Assembly: GCA_041393535.1 (NCBI GenBank)
Contig: JAWKJY010000010.1
Span: forward strand, 66,961-130,960
DNA: 64,000 nucleotides
Direction of reading: 5' to 3'
Origin: JAWKJY01 sp041393535
Lineage (GTDB): Bacteria; Actinomycetota; Thermoleophilia; Gaiellales; Gaiellaceae
Shown: positions 41,721 through 51,235 of the stretch, one piece after another
How positions within the stretch are numbered: position 1 is the first letter of the stretch
Layout: the number at the start of each line of letters is the position of its first letter
Notes under the pieces: model-generated
Database searches by the model: none
What the model saw: only the letters and a program-made list of their open reading frames with translations
Told to the model about the DNA's origin: nothing
Made by a program: the position numbers and the translations under genes

Positions 41721-43162
41721 CTAGGCGAGGACGTTCACCTGGGAGCCGGCCAGGGGCAGGCTGCCGGGATCGATCCGGATGTCGTCGGCGTCGAGCTCGT
41801 ACCCGGCCTCGCCGCGGCCCTGGCCGGGCGTCGGCAGGTTCGGATCGCGGTCGGGCCGCTGGCCGTCGCCCCCGGCGAGGCGGACGTCGAGGCCGTGGAC
41901 GACGAGCCCCTGCGCCTCGAGCGACCGCTTCAGGTCGCCGACGGTCTGCTGCAGGGCCTGGGCGGCCTCGGCGCTGTCGGCCACGACCTCGGCCGAGATC
42001 CCGCCTGCGTGGTACTTCAGCGAGATCCGCACCTGCCCGAGGTCGCCGGGCTCGAGCGTGATCCGGGCCTGCGTCGCCTCCTCGCGCGCCGCCATGCGGA
42101 CGACGAGGCGCGTGACCGCCCCTACCTCGTGCAGCCGCGCATGGAGCCGCAGGTCGGTCGGCTGGCCGGGCGCGCCCTGGAGGACGGCGAGCGTCGGGTC
42201 GACACCGGGCTGGCTGCCCGGCGCGGCCGGGGCCTGCGGCTGGCTCGCCTGGGCCGCGGGCTGGTGCCGCCCGGCGGCCGCCTCGCGGCGGGCCCGCGCG
42301 ACCTCGGCGATCGTCTGCCCCGGCGCCCGGCGCTTTTGCCCGGGCCGTCCGGGCGACCGTGCCGGTCGTCGTCGCGGCCGATGCGCCGCTCGTGGTGGAG
42401 CCCCGGCCCGGCGCCGCGTCGTCATGGCGCTGGCCGTCGTCGGTCGAGCCGTCCTGCGGCTGCTGCGATGTCCGCGGCGCTGCTCGTTCCTCCGCCGGGG
42501 CGAGGGTCGCCTCGGCAGACGGCTGCACCATGGGCGCCGCGGCCCGGCCGGCGGCGGGTCGACGACCGCGGCCGTGGAGGCCGGGAGCGGCGTCGGCGCG
42601 ATCGGCACGGGGCCGTCCAGCGTCGGATCGACAGGCTGGCCGAACACGGCCTGCGGGTCGGGCGGGCGACCGGCCCGAGCGGAGTCCTCGCCCCGCTCGA
42701 CGGCCGGCAGCGCGATCGGTGCCTCGCCGGATGGAGCGGGCGGGGGCGGATCGTCGGGTCGGCGACGTCGGGGGAAGGCCGCGGAGCTGGCCCGCCTCCG
42801 CGGCGGTCGGCGGGCCGCCTCGGCCTGCGGCGGCGTCGGCGCCTCGGGCGCCCGGCCTGGGGCTGGCCCTGATCCGGCGCGGGGACGGGTGCCGTCCACC
42901 GGCTGGTCCGGAGCCGGGACGGGCTGGCCGTCGGCGACCCTGCCGACGGCGACCGCGCCTCGGCGTCCGCCGGGGCCTCCTGCGCGCCTTCCGCTCGTGC
43001 GTCCGGGCGCTGTGGCTCCGCCTGGCTCCTTGCCCTCGCGCCGGCCGCGGCGCGGGCGAGGAGCGGGCTGAAGATGTCCTCGCTGCCCTTCGGTGGGCCG
43101 TGCGAGGCGCCTGGTCGGCGTGCCCCGCGTCGCGCGGGAACCGCCGCCACCGTCTGGGTCAT
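41721..43162 (-). pseudogene. fliK: Hook-length control protein FliK, frame broken several times
   Basis: The C-terminal Flg_hook domain is clear: RITLEPGDLGQVRISLKYHAGGISAEVVADSAEAAQALQQTVGDLKRSLEAQGL, then an end enriched in Asp. The Pro/Ala-rich N-terminal part needs three frame changes (about 42960, 42545, 42330) to stay coherent. The ATG at 43162 overlaps the inferred stop of the transglycosylase. FliK measures hook length and triggers the FlhB switch. Since it is essential for a functional flagellum, sequence indels are more likely than real loss. Confidence 0.75.
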
Positions 43163-43752
43163 GGTGCACCCCGGCGTGGTGGTCGTGGTCTGGCCGCCGT
43201 AGGCGGCGTAGTAGCCGAGCACCTTCCTGCACGTAGGCCGGGTCTCGGCGTACGGCGGGATGCCGCTTCGTACTTCTGCACCGCGCCCGGGCCCGCGCTA
43301 CGCGGCGAGCGCGAGCGAGACGTTCCTGCCGAAGCGGTCGAGCTGCGCCTTCAGGTAGCGCGTCCCGCCGTCGATCGACTGCGCGGGGTCGTAGACGTTC
43401 GTGACGCCGAGGCCGCGGCCGTGCCGGGCATCAGCTGCAATCCGGCCGGCGGCGCCGGCCGGGCTCGTCACGGTCGGGTCGAAGCCGACTCCTGGCGGAT
43501 CACCGCGCGGACGAGCGCGATCGACGCCGTACTCGCGGCGGCGGCGTCGATCAGCGGCGCGTACTGCGCCTCGCTGGACGTCCCGGGCAGCGGCGCGACC
43601 GTCGGGACGGGCGGCTGCGCGGCCGTCGTGGCCTGCAGCACCTGCGCGAAGGTCGCCCCGCCGACGGCCTGTCCGGCCTGCGTCGCGGTCTGCGGCGGCG
43701 TGATCAGCCCGGCGATCTCCTGGATGCGCGCGATCGTCGCCTCGAGGCTCAT
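43159..43752 (-). pseudogene. Lytic transglycosylase (SLT family) of the flagellar operon, frame broken
   Basis: It starts SLEATIARIQEIAGLITPP at ATG 43752 (ATGA overlap with fliJ). After a Thr/Pro linker comes YAPLIDAAAASTASIALVRAVIRQES, the SLT catalytic-Glu helix (Glu of QES). The rest survives in pieces: GFDPTVTSPAGAAG, QLMPGTA, LGVTNVYDPAQSIDGGTRYLKAQLDRFGRNVSLALAA, then GPGAVQKY and VLGYYAAYGG. The expected YNAGPGAV is interrupted by a small deletion that creates a stop. It would cut peptidoglycan to let the rod through. Confidence 0.75.
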
Positions 43753-44210
43753 CCGAGCCCTCCCCCGGCGGTGATGCGACGGTGGACGGCGAGCGCGATC
43801 TCCCCGAGCACGCCCTCCTCCCGGCGGAGCGCCTCCTCCTCGTGCTCGCGCAGCCGGCGCTCGCGGAGCCGGTCGAGCACCTGGCGGTCGCGGGAGGCGC
43901 CGACGAGCGCCTCGCGGCGCCGCTCGACGACCTGCTCCTGCACGGCGACGCCGTGGTGCGCCTGGACCGCCTCGCGCTCGAGCCGCTCGACGAAGGCCTG
44001 CTGCAGCGTCAGGTCGGCGCCGCTCAGCGGACGCGCGACCAGCCGCGTCCCCTGGTCGCGCGCGTCGGCGAGGGACTCGTGCGCCCGCCGCAGCTCGGCC
44101 TGGGTCTGCGCGTGCCGCAGGAGCTCGTGCGCGAGCTCCTCCTTGCGCTGCGTCTCGGCCTGCTCGCGGAGCGAGCGGACGGCCTCGAGGTTGAACGTGA
44201 ACTTGCGCAT
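43749..44210 (-). CDS. fliJ: Flagellar export chaperone FliJ
   Basis: 153 aa, almost wholly coiled coil. The start RKFTFNLEAVRSLREQAETQRKEELAHEL is the FliJ N-terminus, and the end has LDRLRERRLREHEEEALRREEGVLGEIA. It is a component of the FliHIJ ATPase complex. fliH, fliI and upstream fliF/G/E are not in the window. First gene of its operon, with a clear promoter 30-60 nt upstream. Confidence 0.9.
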   Translation of the reverse strand: MRKFTFNLEAVRSLREQAETQRKEELAHELLRHAQTQAELRRAHESLADARDQGTRLVARPLSGADLTLQQAFVERLEREAVQAHHGVAVQEQVVERRREALVGASRDRQVLDRLRERRLREHEEEALRREEGVLGEIALAVHRRITAGGGLG

Positions 44211-44241
44211 CGTGTGGGGTGGGCCGTGAGGCCCCGTCCGG

Positions 44242-44268
44242 TAATCGACCCCCCACCCCGCCCTTTGA
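44242..44268 (-). promoter_or_regulatory. Sigma-28-type promoter of the fliJ-flgE operon
   Basis: Minus strand: -35 TCAAAGGG (44268-44261), 11-nt spacer, -10 GTCGATTA (44249-44242), about 30 nt before the fliJ ATG. It is one of the best matches in the set. Confidence 0.7.
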
Positions 44269-44442
44269 GGCGCCGGTAGCAAGCTCACTCGCAAGGGGTA
44301 CGCCGCCCGGGAGCAGCCCGATCCGGGGGACGGGGAGCCCTGCGACCGCTGCGCCGAGAGGACGGCGCGAGTCCCTCCGAGGAGGAGGGCAGCTCGCTGC
44401 GCTCCGACGACCACGCCCGTCGGGAGGGCGCGGCGACCCGAC

Positions 44443-44520
44443 CGCGCCAGGCGGGAGCCCGAGGGCCGTCCGCCTGGCGCGATGAGGAGGGACGTGGGGG
44501 GAGAAGCGCGAGCTTCTCCG
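44443..44520 (-). repeat. Dispersed two-hairpin intergenic element, copy C (inverted)
   Basis: Reverse orientation: on the minus strand GGAGAAGC-tcgc-GCTTCTCC (44519-44500) is followed by CCCCACGTCCCTCCTCATCG and CGCCAGGC. Then comes CTCGGGCTCCCGCCTGGCGCG, whose last part pairs with the CGCGCCAGGC segment. It directly follows a receptor stop, in a 316-nt gap that otherwise holds only the fliJ promoter. Confidence 0.7.
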
Positions 44521-44526
44521 TCGCAC

Positions 44527-46251
44527 TCAGACGTTGAAGCGCCCCACGAGCTGGTCGAGCTGCTCTGCGGTCCGGGCGAGGCCGGCGGCCGCGGCGGCGA
44601 ACTCCTCGGTCGTCGCCGTCGTCTCCTCGGTCGAGGCCGAGACCTCCTCGGAGGACGCCGAGGACTGCTCGGCGACGACCGCGACCTCGCTGACGTCGGC
44701 CCGGACGCGGTCGGCGCCGTCGGCGACGTCGGCGGCCGCAGCCGCGATCGCGCTGACGCGGGCCGACATGTCCTCGACGGACGTGCCGATCCGGAGGAAC
44801 GCCTCGCGGGCGTGCTCGACGATGGCGGCGCCGTCCTCGCTCTTCCTCGCGCCGTCCTCGACGATCTCGACGACGCGCTGGGTCTCGTGCTGGATCTGCT
44901 CGATCAGCCCGGCGATCGAGCCCGCGGCCCGCTGCGACTCCTCGGCGAGCTTGCGGACCTCCTCGGCGACGACGGCGAAGCCCTTGCCGTGCTCGCCGGC
45001 CCGCGCGGCCTCGATCGCCGCGTTCAGCGCCAGCAGGTTCGTCTGGCCGGCGATCCCGGTGATCGTCTCGACGATGCCGCCGATCTCGGTCGACTTCTCG
45101 CCCAGGTGGCGGATCGCCTCGGTGACGGCGAGGGTCGACTCGCGCACCTCGGTCATCGCGGACGACGCCTGCGAGGCGGCCTGGACGCCCTCCTCGGCGA
45201 CGGCGCGCGCCTCGTCGGCCGCCTCGGCCGTCTCCTGCGCGGACGTGGCGGACAGCTGGACGGCCTGCGCCATCTGGTCGGCGGAGCTGCGCACCGCGTC
45301 GACCATCTTCACCTGGCGCTCGGCGCCCATCGCGACGTCCGTGACGGCCCGCGCGATCTCGCCGATCGCCCGCCCCGCCTGGGTCGACGAGTTCGACATG
45401 TCCCGCGAGGCGTCGAGCAGCGAGCCGCTCGTCGCGCGGATCTGCGCGACCACGGCGGCGAGCGCCTCGACCATCCGGTTGAGGCCCTGGCCGACGTCGT
45501 CGAGCTCCACCATCCCGCTGTTGCGCCAGCGGGTCGTCAGGTTCCCGGCTGCGGCGTCATTCGCGACGCGCTTGATCCCCTCGAGCGCGCGGCCGAGCGC
45601 GCGGATGACGAGGAGGAGCGCGACGAGCGCGACGAGCGCCGAGATCACGCCGAGGACGATCTGCAGCAGGCGGGCCGTCGCGAGGGCGGAGATCGCGTCC
45701 TCGCGCTTCGCCACGGCGAGCGCGTGCACGTGCTCCTGCACGGTGGTCGCCTGGACGACGAACTGGGTCACGAGCGCCGTCGCCTGCGGCGCGAGCTCCG
45801 CGACGGTCGCCGTGTCGCCCGCGTCCACCGCGGGGAAGAGCTGGTCGAAGACGAGGGGGTCGTGCTGCTCGTCGAGCGTGCGTGCCGCCGCGACGGCGTC
45901 GACGACGATCTCGTCGTCGGGGAAGCGGGCCACGAGCTCGTCCGCGAGCGCGAACGCCTCGGTCGCCGACTGCTCGAACTCGGCGGGGATCGCCGGGTCG
46001 GGGCTCGCGACGTACTCCGCCTGCAGGCTCCGCTGCAGCTTCATCCGGTCCGCGTACCCGGCGGCCTTGTCCGCGAACACGGCCAGGTCGTCGGCCGCGC
46101 GCAGCGTGTTGCTCGCGCGCTGCATCTGGAGCACGCCGGCGATCGTGGCGGCGACGGCGATCAGGACCGCCCCGCCGATCCCGAGCACCAGGCGCGCGCG
46201 GACGGACAGGCCGCTGCCGCTCCTCCCCTTCACTCCCGATCCGATTCCCAT
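44527..46251 (-). CDS. Methyl-accepting chemotaxis protein, single HAMP (receptor 1)
   Basis: 574 aa. It has TM1 (about 20-42) and an external helical sensor (45-195, with LQRSLQAEYVASPDPAIPAEFEQ and HDPLVFDQLFPAVDAGD). TM2 (about 203-224) and one HAMP (RVANDAAAGNLTTRW...) lead to the signalling hairpin with a perfect tip (TNLLALNAAIEAARAGEHGKGFAVVAEEVRKLAEES). There is no CheR-tethering pentapeptide at the C-terminus. The sensor is closely related to that of receptor 6 although the signalling parts differ. It lies downstream of receptor 2 with an 86-nt gap. Confidence 0.94.
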   Translation of the reverse strand: MGIGSGVKGRSGSGLSVRARLVLGIGGAVLIAVAATIAGVLQMQRASNTLRAADDLAVFADKAAGYADRMKLQRSLQAEYVASPDPAIPAEFEQSATEAFALADELVARFPDDEIVVDAVAAARTLDEQHDPLVFDQLFPAVDAGDTATVAELAPQATALVTQFVVQATTVQEHVHALAVAKREDAISALATARLLQIVLGVISALVALVALLLVIRALGRALEGIKRVANDAAAGNLTTRWRNSGMVELDDVGQGLNRMVEALAAVVAQIRATSGSLLDASRDMSNSSTQAGRAIGEIARAVTDVAMGAERQVKMVDAVRSSADQMAQAVQLSATSAQETAEAADEARAVAEEGVQAASQASSAMTEVRESTLAVTEAIRHLGEKSTEIGGIVETITGIAGQTNLLALNAAIEAARAGEHGKGFAVVAEEVRKLAEESQRAAGSIAGLIEQIQHETQRVVEIVEDGARKSEDGAAIVEHAREAFLRIGTSVEDMSARVSAIAAAAADVADGADRVRADVSEVAVVAEQSSASSEEVSASTEETTATTEEFAAAAAGLARTAEQLDQLVGRFNV

Positions 46252-46337
46252 CTGCGTCTCCTTCGCTCCTCCCGAAGGCCCGGAAGACCGGGCCAGAACC
46301 CCCTCGGCGTGCTGCCGACCGCGTGCGCGGTCCTGCC

Positions 46338-48005
46338 TCAGGCCGCCTCGACGTGGAACATCCCGACCAGGCGCTCGAGCTCCGCTGCGGTCTTCGCGAG
46401 GCCGCGCGCGTCGTCGAGGATCCGGTCGGTCGTCGCGGAGGTGCGCTGGCTCGACGCCGCGACCTCCTCGGTTGCCGCCGTGGTCTGCTGCGAGACGGCG
46501 GCCACGTCGAGCATCTCGCTCTGGACGCGGCCCGCGAGCTCGCTCGCATCGGCGGCGCGGCCGACGATCGCCGACACGCGGTCCGCCATGTCGCGGACGG
46601 CGTCGCCGATCCGCAGGAAGGTGTCGCGCGTCTCGGCGACGACGTGCTCGCCCTGCTCCGCCTGGCCGACGCCGCGCTCGACCACGTCGACCGCGCGGGT
46701 CGTCTCGTCCTGGATCTCGCCGGCGAGCGTGGCGATCGCCGAGGCGGCCTCCTGGGACTCCTCGGCGAGCTTGCGCACCTCGTCCGCGACGACGGCGAAG
46801 CCGGTGCCGTGCTCGCCCGCGCGCGCCGCCTCGATCGCGGCGTTCAGCGCGAGCAGGTTCGTCTGGTCGGCGATCGCGGTGATCGTCTGGACGATCTCGG
46901 CGATCCGCGCGGAGCGCTCCCCGAGGGCCCGGATCGCGTCGGTCACCTCGCCCGTCGAGGCGCGCACGGCCGACACGGCCTCGGTGGCCCGGAGGGCGGA
47001 CTCCACGCCCTCGTCGATCACCTGGCAGGTGGACGCCGCCACATCGGCCGTCTCGGCGGCGCTCTCGTTCGAGCGGGCGACGGCCTCGGCGACGGCCACG
47101 GCCTGCTCCTTCGCCGTGTCGAGCAGCCCGACCTGGCGGATCGCGCCGTCCTGCACGTCGCTCATCGCGGCGGCGATGTCCCGGACGGCCGCGCCGGCCT
47201 GGTCGGCCGACTGCTCCATCGTGCGCGAGGCCGCGGCGAGCGCGGTCGACGCGCCCGCGACCTCGCGCACGATCAGGCGCAGGCGCTCGCACATCGTCTG
47301 CAAGCCGTGCCCGAGGCGGTCGTCGGGGCCGAGCGGCGCCACGCTGGTCGTCAGGTCGCCCTCGGCCAGCCGCTCGGCGGCCTCGGAGAGCTCCCGAAGG
47401 CGGGACTGCATCTGGTTCAGCGCGATCCCGAGGTGATCCGTGTCGCCCTTGACCCACACCTCGACGTCGAGGTCGCCGACGGCGGTGCGCTCGGCGACGA
47501 GCGCCGTCTTGCGCAGGTACGAGGTCATCCGCCAGAAGGCGGTGCCGAGCGCGTCGCGCTCCGAGCGGGGCTGCACGACCACGGACGTGTCGCCGAGCGC
47601 CACCCGCTCCGCGACCCGCGTCAGCTCCTCGAGGTAGCCCATCACGCCGCTCGCGGCGTCGGCCATCTGCCCGAGCTCGTCGTGCGCCGGCAGCGTCTCC
47701 GGCCGAACGAGCACGCCGTCGGCGAGGTCGCGGATCGCCTCGAGCACCTGGCGCACCCGGCGCGCCACGTGGCGCGGCAGGGTCGTGGCCAAGGCGCCGC
47801 CGGCGACGGCCGTCATCACGGCGAGGACGACGAGCGCGACGCGCGTCGCGCCGGACGTGCCCGCGGCGCCGAGACGCGGCCGCGGCCACGCCGAGGACCG
47901 TCGGCCCGAGGATCGCGGCGACGAGCCGCTCCTGCACCGAACCGCGCAGGGCGCCGTCGGCGATGCCGTCGGCCTCTCCTGCGAGGTGCTGCCCCACCTC
48001 TGCAT
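46338..48005 (-). CDS. Methyl-accepting chemotaxis protein with poly-HAMP linker (receptor 2), frameshift near N-terminus
   Basis: ATG 48005 has a good GAGGAG site, but the true frame is restored by one extra G just after the start (AEVGQHLAGEADGIADGAL...). A second one-base shift near 47880 leads into ATRVALVVLAVMTAVAGG. Two membrane helices are close together, with almost no external domain. About four HAMP-like units follow (for example RVALGDTSVVVQPRSERDALGTAF), then an intact signalling tip (ADQTNLLALNAAIEAARAGEHGTGFAVVADEVRKLAEES). It probably senses through its membrane part. It is downstream of cheY copy 1 (28 nt). Confidence 0.85.
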   Translation of the reverse strand: MQRWGSTSQERPTASPTAPCAVRCRSGSSPRSSGRRSSAWPRPRLGAAGTSGATRVALVVLAVMTAVAGGALATTLPRHVARRVRQVLEAIRDLADGVLVRPETLPAHDELGQMADAASGVMGYLEELTRVAERVALGDTSVVVQPRSERDALGTAFWRMTSYLRKTALVAERTAVGDLDVEVWVKGDTDHLGIALNQMQSRLRELSEAAERLAEGDLTTSVAPLGPDDRLGHGLQTMCERLRLIVREVAGASTALAAASRTMEQSADQAGAAVRDIAAAMSDVQDGAIRQVGLLDTAKEQAVAVAEAVARSNESAAETADVAASTCQVIDEGVESALRATEAVSAVRASTGEVTDAIRALGERSARIAEIVQTITAIADQTNLLALNAAIEAARAGEHGTGFAVVADEVRKLAEESQEAASAIATLAGEIQDETTRAVDVVERGVGQAEQGEHVVAETRDTFLRIGDAVRDMADRVSAIVGRAADASELAGRVQSEMLDVAAVSQQTTAATEEVAASSQRTSATTDRILDDARGLAKTAAELERLVGMFHVEAA

Positions 48006-48032
48006 CCTGCTCCTCTCCCGTGATCGAGCTCG

Positions 48033-48392
48033 CTAGCCGAGCGCCTTGGCGACGGCGTCCGCGACGCGCTCGGGCTGGAAGGGCTTCACCACGAAGTCCT
48101 TCGCGCCCGCCTGATCGCCTTCCAGCACCTTCGCCTCCTGGCCCAGCGCCGAGCACATCACGACCTTCGCCGCCGGATCGAACGACATGATCTCCTTCAA
48201 CGCCGAGAGGCCATCCAGCTCCGGCATCGTGATGTCCAGCGTCGTCAGGTCCGGCCGCAGCTCCTGGAAGCGCTGCACGCCCTCGGCGCCATTCCCGGCC
48301 TCCCCGACCACCTCGTGGCCGTTCTTCTGCAGCACGTCGCCCAGCATCTTCCGCATGAACGCCGCGTCATCCACGATCAGCACCCGTGCCAT
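48033..48392 (-). CDS. cheY: Chemotaxis response regulator CheY, copy 1
   Basis: 119-aa single receiver domain: VLIVDDAAFMRKML, acceptor Asp in TTLDITMPELDGL (residue 53), CSALGQ (Thr/Ser switch position) and KDFVVKPF. It would bind FliM/FliN when phosphorylated. Residues near 91-93 read GDQ where copy 2 has the canonical AIK. The DNA shows one inserted and one deleted base that cancel, so this is probably an indel pair. The last ~10 codons also differ from copy 2. Confidence 0.92.
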   Translation of the reverse strand: MARVLIVDDAAFMRKMLGDVLQKNGHEVVGEAGNGAEGVQRFQELRPDLTTLDITMPELDGLSALKEIMSFDPAAKVVMCSALGQEAKVLEGDQAGAKDFVVKPFQPERVADAVAKALG

Positions 48393-49331
48393 CTCGCCTC
48401 CTCTCGTCTCCGGTGTCAGTGCGCCAGGGCCGCGAGCTCGAGGGTGGCGCTCCGGCGTCCACGTGGGACGCCGGTGGCTGAACGAGGGTCGTCGTCGAGG
48501 AGCGCACGCCGGGGGCGAGCGCGTCGCAGTCGACGAGCAGGGCGATCCGGCCGTCCTCGAGCACGGCGGCGTCGGTCAGCGCCGCCCCCGGCCGCGGCTC
48601 GGCAGCGGGGTCGCGGCGAGGTCGCGCTGTCCCAGCAGGCGGTCGACCGCGACCGCGACGGGCCGGTCGGCCTGGACGACGACCGCGCGGCGGGCGCTCC
48701 CGACGGCGCGAGTCCGACGCGCCGCCGGCGAGGTCGAGCAGGGGCAGCGACTCGTCGCGCAGGACGAGGACGCGGCCGCCGACGACCGACCGGACGGTCT
48801 CGCGATCGAGGCTGAGCGCGCGCTGGACGCGGTCGAGCGGCAGCGCCAGTGGAGAGCCGCCCGCCTCGACGAGCAGGGCCCGGACGACCCGCCCGGCGGC
48901 GTCGACGCCGTCACCCGGCTCCGCGGAGTGCGCCGGCCGGCGGTGCGGCGGCCTCCTGGGCAGCCGGCTCGGCGGCGGGCATGAGCCCGGCGAGCCGTGC
49001 GATCAGCGCCGCGGGCTGGAGCCGCTCGCGCCCGGTCGAGCCGATCGCCTCGAGCGAGCCCGCGACCGCGCCGCGGCAGGCCTCGAGGGCCTCGACCGCG
49101 TCGGGGCCGAGCGAGCCGACCAGCGGCTCGACGGCGCCCGCGAGGGCCCGGCAGAGCGACGCCGTGCGCGGGAAGCCCATCGTGTCGGCCATCCCGGCGA
49201 GCGTGCGAGCCGCACGCACCGCCCGCGCCGCGGCGTCGCGGTCGCGCGGCGCCTGCTCGAGCCGCTCGGCGCACGCCGCCAGCACGGCGAGGTGCTCCCG
49301 GGACTCGGCCAGGAAGAGCGGCAGGAAGTCG
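48073..49331. repeat. 1.26-kb near-identical direct repeat, copy 1
   Basis: Matches 62742-64000 over the same 1259-nt length with only about eight small differences, mostly single-base indels. It covers most of cheY, the cheY leader and almost all of the CheA-like gene. Similarity drops abruptly in the last codons of cheY (before 48073). The far boundary of copy 2 lies outside the window. Confidence 0.9.
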
Positions 49332-49354
49332 GTGAGGTCGTCGGTCTTGGACAT
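48416..49354 (-). pseudogene. Kinase-less CheA-like protein (P1-like + CheW/P5 domains), copy 1, frameshifted
   Basis: It starts SKTDDLTDFLPLFLAESREHLAVL at ATG 49354, with a P1/Hpt-like bundle in which the phospho-acceptor His is replaced by Arg50 (RAARTLAGMADTMGF instead of RAAHTLKG). The frame then breaks at about 48930 (GCGGAGTGCGCC versus GCGGGAGTGCC in copy 2) and again near 48700 and 48585 in C/G runs. So the CheW-like part is not in frame. Compared with copy 2 all breaks are single-base indels. The promoter and start are intact. Confidence 0.75.
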
Positions 49355-49389
49355 GGAAGCTGGGCGCGTAACGCCGCCGCGCGCTCCCC

Positions 49390-49416
49390 TAATCGGCAGC
49401 GCGCGGCGCGAGGTGA
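49390..49416 (-). promoter_or_regulatory. Sigma-28-type promoter of CheA-like copy 1 / cheY operon
   Basis: Minus strand: -35 TCACCTCG (49416-49409), 11-nt spacer, -10 GCCGATTA (49397-49390), 36 nt before the ATG. It may also serve cheY and receptors 1 and 2 downstream. Confidence 0.6.
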
Positions 49417-49455
49417 GGCTCCGGCCCGCCGACGGCGGGCCGGAGCGCTCGCTGC

Positions 49456-51153
49456 TCAGGCGGTCAGGCGGAAGCGCTCCACCAGGCTCGACAGCTGGCT
49501 GGCGGTCCCGGCAAGGCGCGTCGCCGCATGCGAGATCGACTCGGCGGACGCCCGCGTCTGCTGCGCCGAGGCCGAGACCTCCTCGGTCGCGGCGGACGAC
49601 TGCTCCGCGACGGCCGCGACGTGGCCGATCTCCTCCTGCATCTGCGTCGCGCCTGCCGCCACGCGCGTGGTCGCTGCGGCGATCTCCTGGACGCGCGAGG
49701 ACATCTCCTCCACGGACCCGCCGAGGCGCATGAGCGCCTCTCGGGCGTGCTCCACCGTCTCGCCGCCCTCGGCGGTGCGCTCGGCCGTCGTCTCGACGAC
49801 CTCGACCGCACGCCGCGTCTCGCCCTGGATCTCGCCGATCAGCTCCGCGATCGAGCGCGCCGCGGTCTGGGACTCCTCCGCGAGCTTGCGCACCTCCTCC
49901 GCCACGACGGCGAAGCCGCGGCCCTGCTCGCCCGCGCGCGCCGCCTCGATCGCCGCGTTCAGCGCGAGAAGGTTCGTCTGCTCGGCGATGCCGGTGATCG
50001 TGTCGACGATCGAGCCGATCCGAGCGGAGCGGTCGCCGAGCGCGCGGATCACGTCGGTGACCTCGGCCGCCGCCGCCTGCACGGACGCCATCGCGCTGGT
50101 GGCGTTCTCCGCGGCGGCGACGCCCTCACCCGCGACCTCGCGGGCCCGCTCGGCGACCTCGGCCGCCGACTGCGCGCTGTCCGCGCTCGTCTGCACCGCA
50201 TCGGCGACCAGCTCGGCCGAGGTGCGTGCCGACTCGACCATGATCACCTGCCGCTGCGCGCCGGTCGCGACCTCCTCGATCGCGACGGCGATCTCGTCGA
50301 CCGCGCGCGTGGACTCGCTCGAGGTCGTCGCCATCGTCTCGGACGCCTCGTTCATCGCGTGCGCCGCGGCGGCGACGTCGCCCACGGTGTCGCGCAGCTG
50401 CCCGATCATCCGTTCGAAGGCCGCACCGAGCTTGTCGTCCCCGCTGCGGGGCTGGATCTCCACGGTGAGGTCGCCGTCCGCGATCCGCTCGGCCACGTCG
50501 GCCATCTCGCGCAGGTAGACGATCATGTCGCGGAACGAGGCGCCCAGCCGGTCGTCCTCGGACTTCAGCTCGACCTCCACGCCGAGGTCGCCCTCGGCGA
50601 TCCGGGCGGCCGCGATCCAGAGCCGCTCGCGGCTCTCGAGGAACGTCTCGGTCACGATCGTCATGTCCGCTGCCGTCAGATGGCGGTAGGCGAGCAGGGC
50701 CTGCGTCAGCCGGCGCGGGTTGCGCCGGTAGCGGCGCACCAGCAGCGGCAGCACGACGCGGTCGATCCGCAGGTACGCCCCGAGGAACGCCCGGATCGGC
50801 AGCTCGATCCGATCGTGCACCTGGCCGATCCGCACGCGGTCCTCGACGTACTGGTCGTCGACCCGCCCCTGGAACAGGCTGCCCACGTACCGGGCGAGCG
50901 TCTTCGACAGCCGTTCGAGCGACGAGTGGCGCTCGATGATCCCGCGCAGCTCCGCGTCCGCGAGCACGTGCCCGTAGAACGACTGGACGACCTCGTCGAC
51001 CGACCTCTCGACCTCGCCTGCCGACTCGTGGAGGAGCGCGACGTCCTCCTCGCTCACCTCGCAGAACCGCAGCAGCTCGGCCCACCGCCGCTCCGACACC
51101 TGCACTGCACGCGCCGACGTCTCGCCAGGCGTGGCCCCGACCCGTCCCCTCAT
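49456..51153 (-). CDS. Globin-coupled chemoreceptor, HemAT-like aerotaxis sensor (receptor 3)
   Basis: 565 aa, soluble. Residues about 18-185 form a protoglobin sensor (ERRWAELLRFCEVSEEDVALLHESAGEVE...SFYGHVLADAELRGII). The haem proximal His is His113 in RIGQVHDRIELPIRAFLGAYL. Two HAMP-like units follow (AEGDLGVEVELKSEDDRLGASF, ADGDLTVEIQPRSGDDKLGAAF). The signalling domain has a perfect tip. HemAT proteins bind O2 and steer aerotaxis. The HAMP pair between globin and coiled coil is more elaborate than in Bacillus HemAT. AAGGAGGT precedes the ATG. Confidence 0.92.
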   Translation of the reverse strand: MRGRVGATPGETSARAVQVSERRWAELLRFCEVSEEDVALLHESAGEVERSVDEVVQSFYGHVLADAELRGIIERHSSLERLSKTLARYVGSLFQGRVDDQYVEDRVRIGQVHDRIELPIRAFLGAYLRIDRVVLPLLVRRYRRNPRRLTQALLAYRHLTAADMTIVTETFLESRERLWIAAARIAEGDLGVEVELKSEDDRLGASFRDMIVYLREMADVAERIADGDLTVEIQPRSGDDKLGAAFERMIGQLRDTVGDVAAAAHAMNEASETMATTSSESTRAVDEIAVAIEEVATGAQRQVIMVESARTSAELVADAVQTSADSAQSAAEVAERAREVAGEGVAAAENATSAMASVQAAAAEVTDVIRALGDRSARIGSIVDTITGIAEQTNLLALNAAIEAARAGEQGRGFAVVAEEVRKLAEESQTAARSIAELIGEIQGETRRAVEVVETTAERTAEGGETVEHAREALMRLGGSVEEMSSRVQEIAAATTRVAAGATQMQEEIGHVAAVAEQSSAATEEVSASAQQTRASAESISHAATRLAGTASQLSSLVERFRLTA

Positions 51154-51235
51154 CCCGTACGACCTCCTTGGTCCTGGCCTGCCCAACCAGCATCAGCCGG
51201 GCTCCACCCTGCCCCGGACGTCTGTACCTGCCTCG

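Noticed and set aside
44527..48156. A very long open frame spanning receptors 1 and 2 on the minus strand
   Set aside because: Only the part below 46251 and a short piece near 47900-48000 have receptor features. The rest is Arg/Gly/Ala-rich shadow of receptor 2 in another frame, typical of stop-poor GC-rich DNA.
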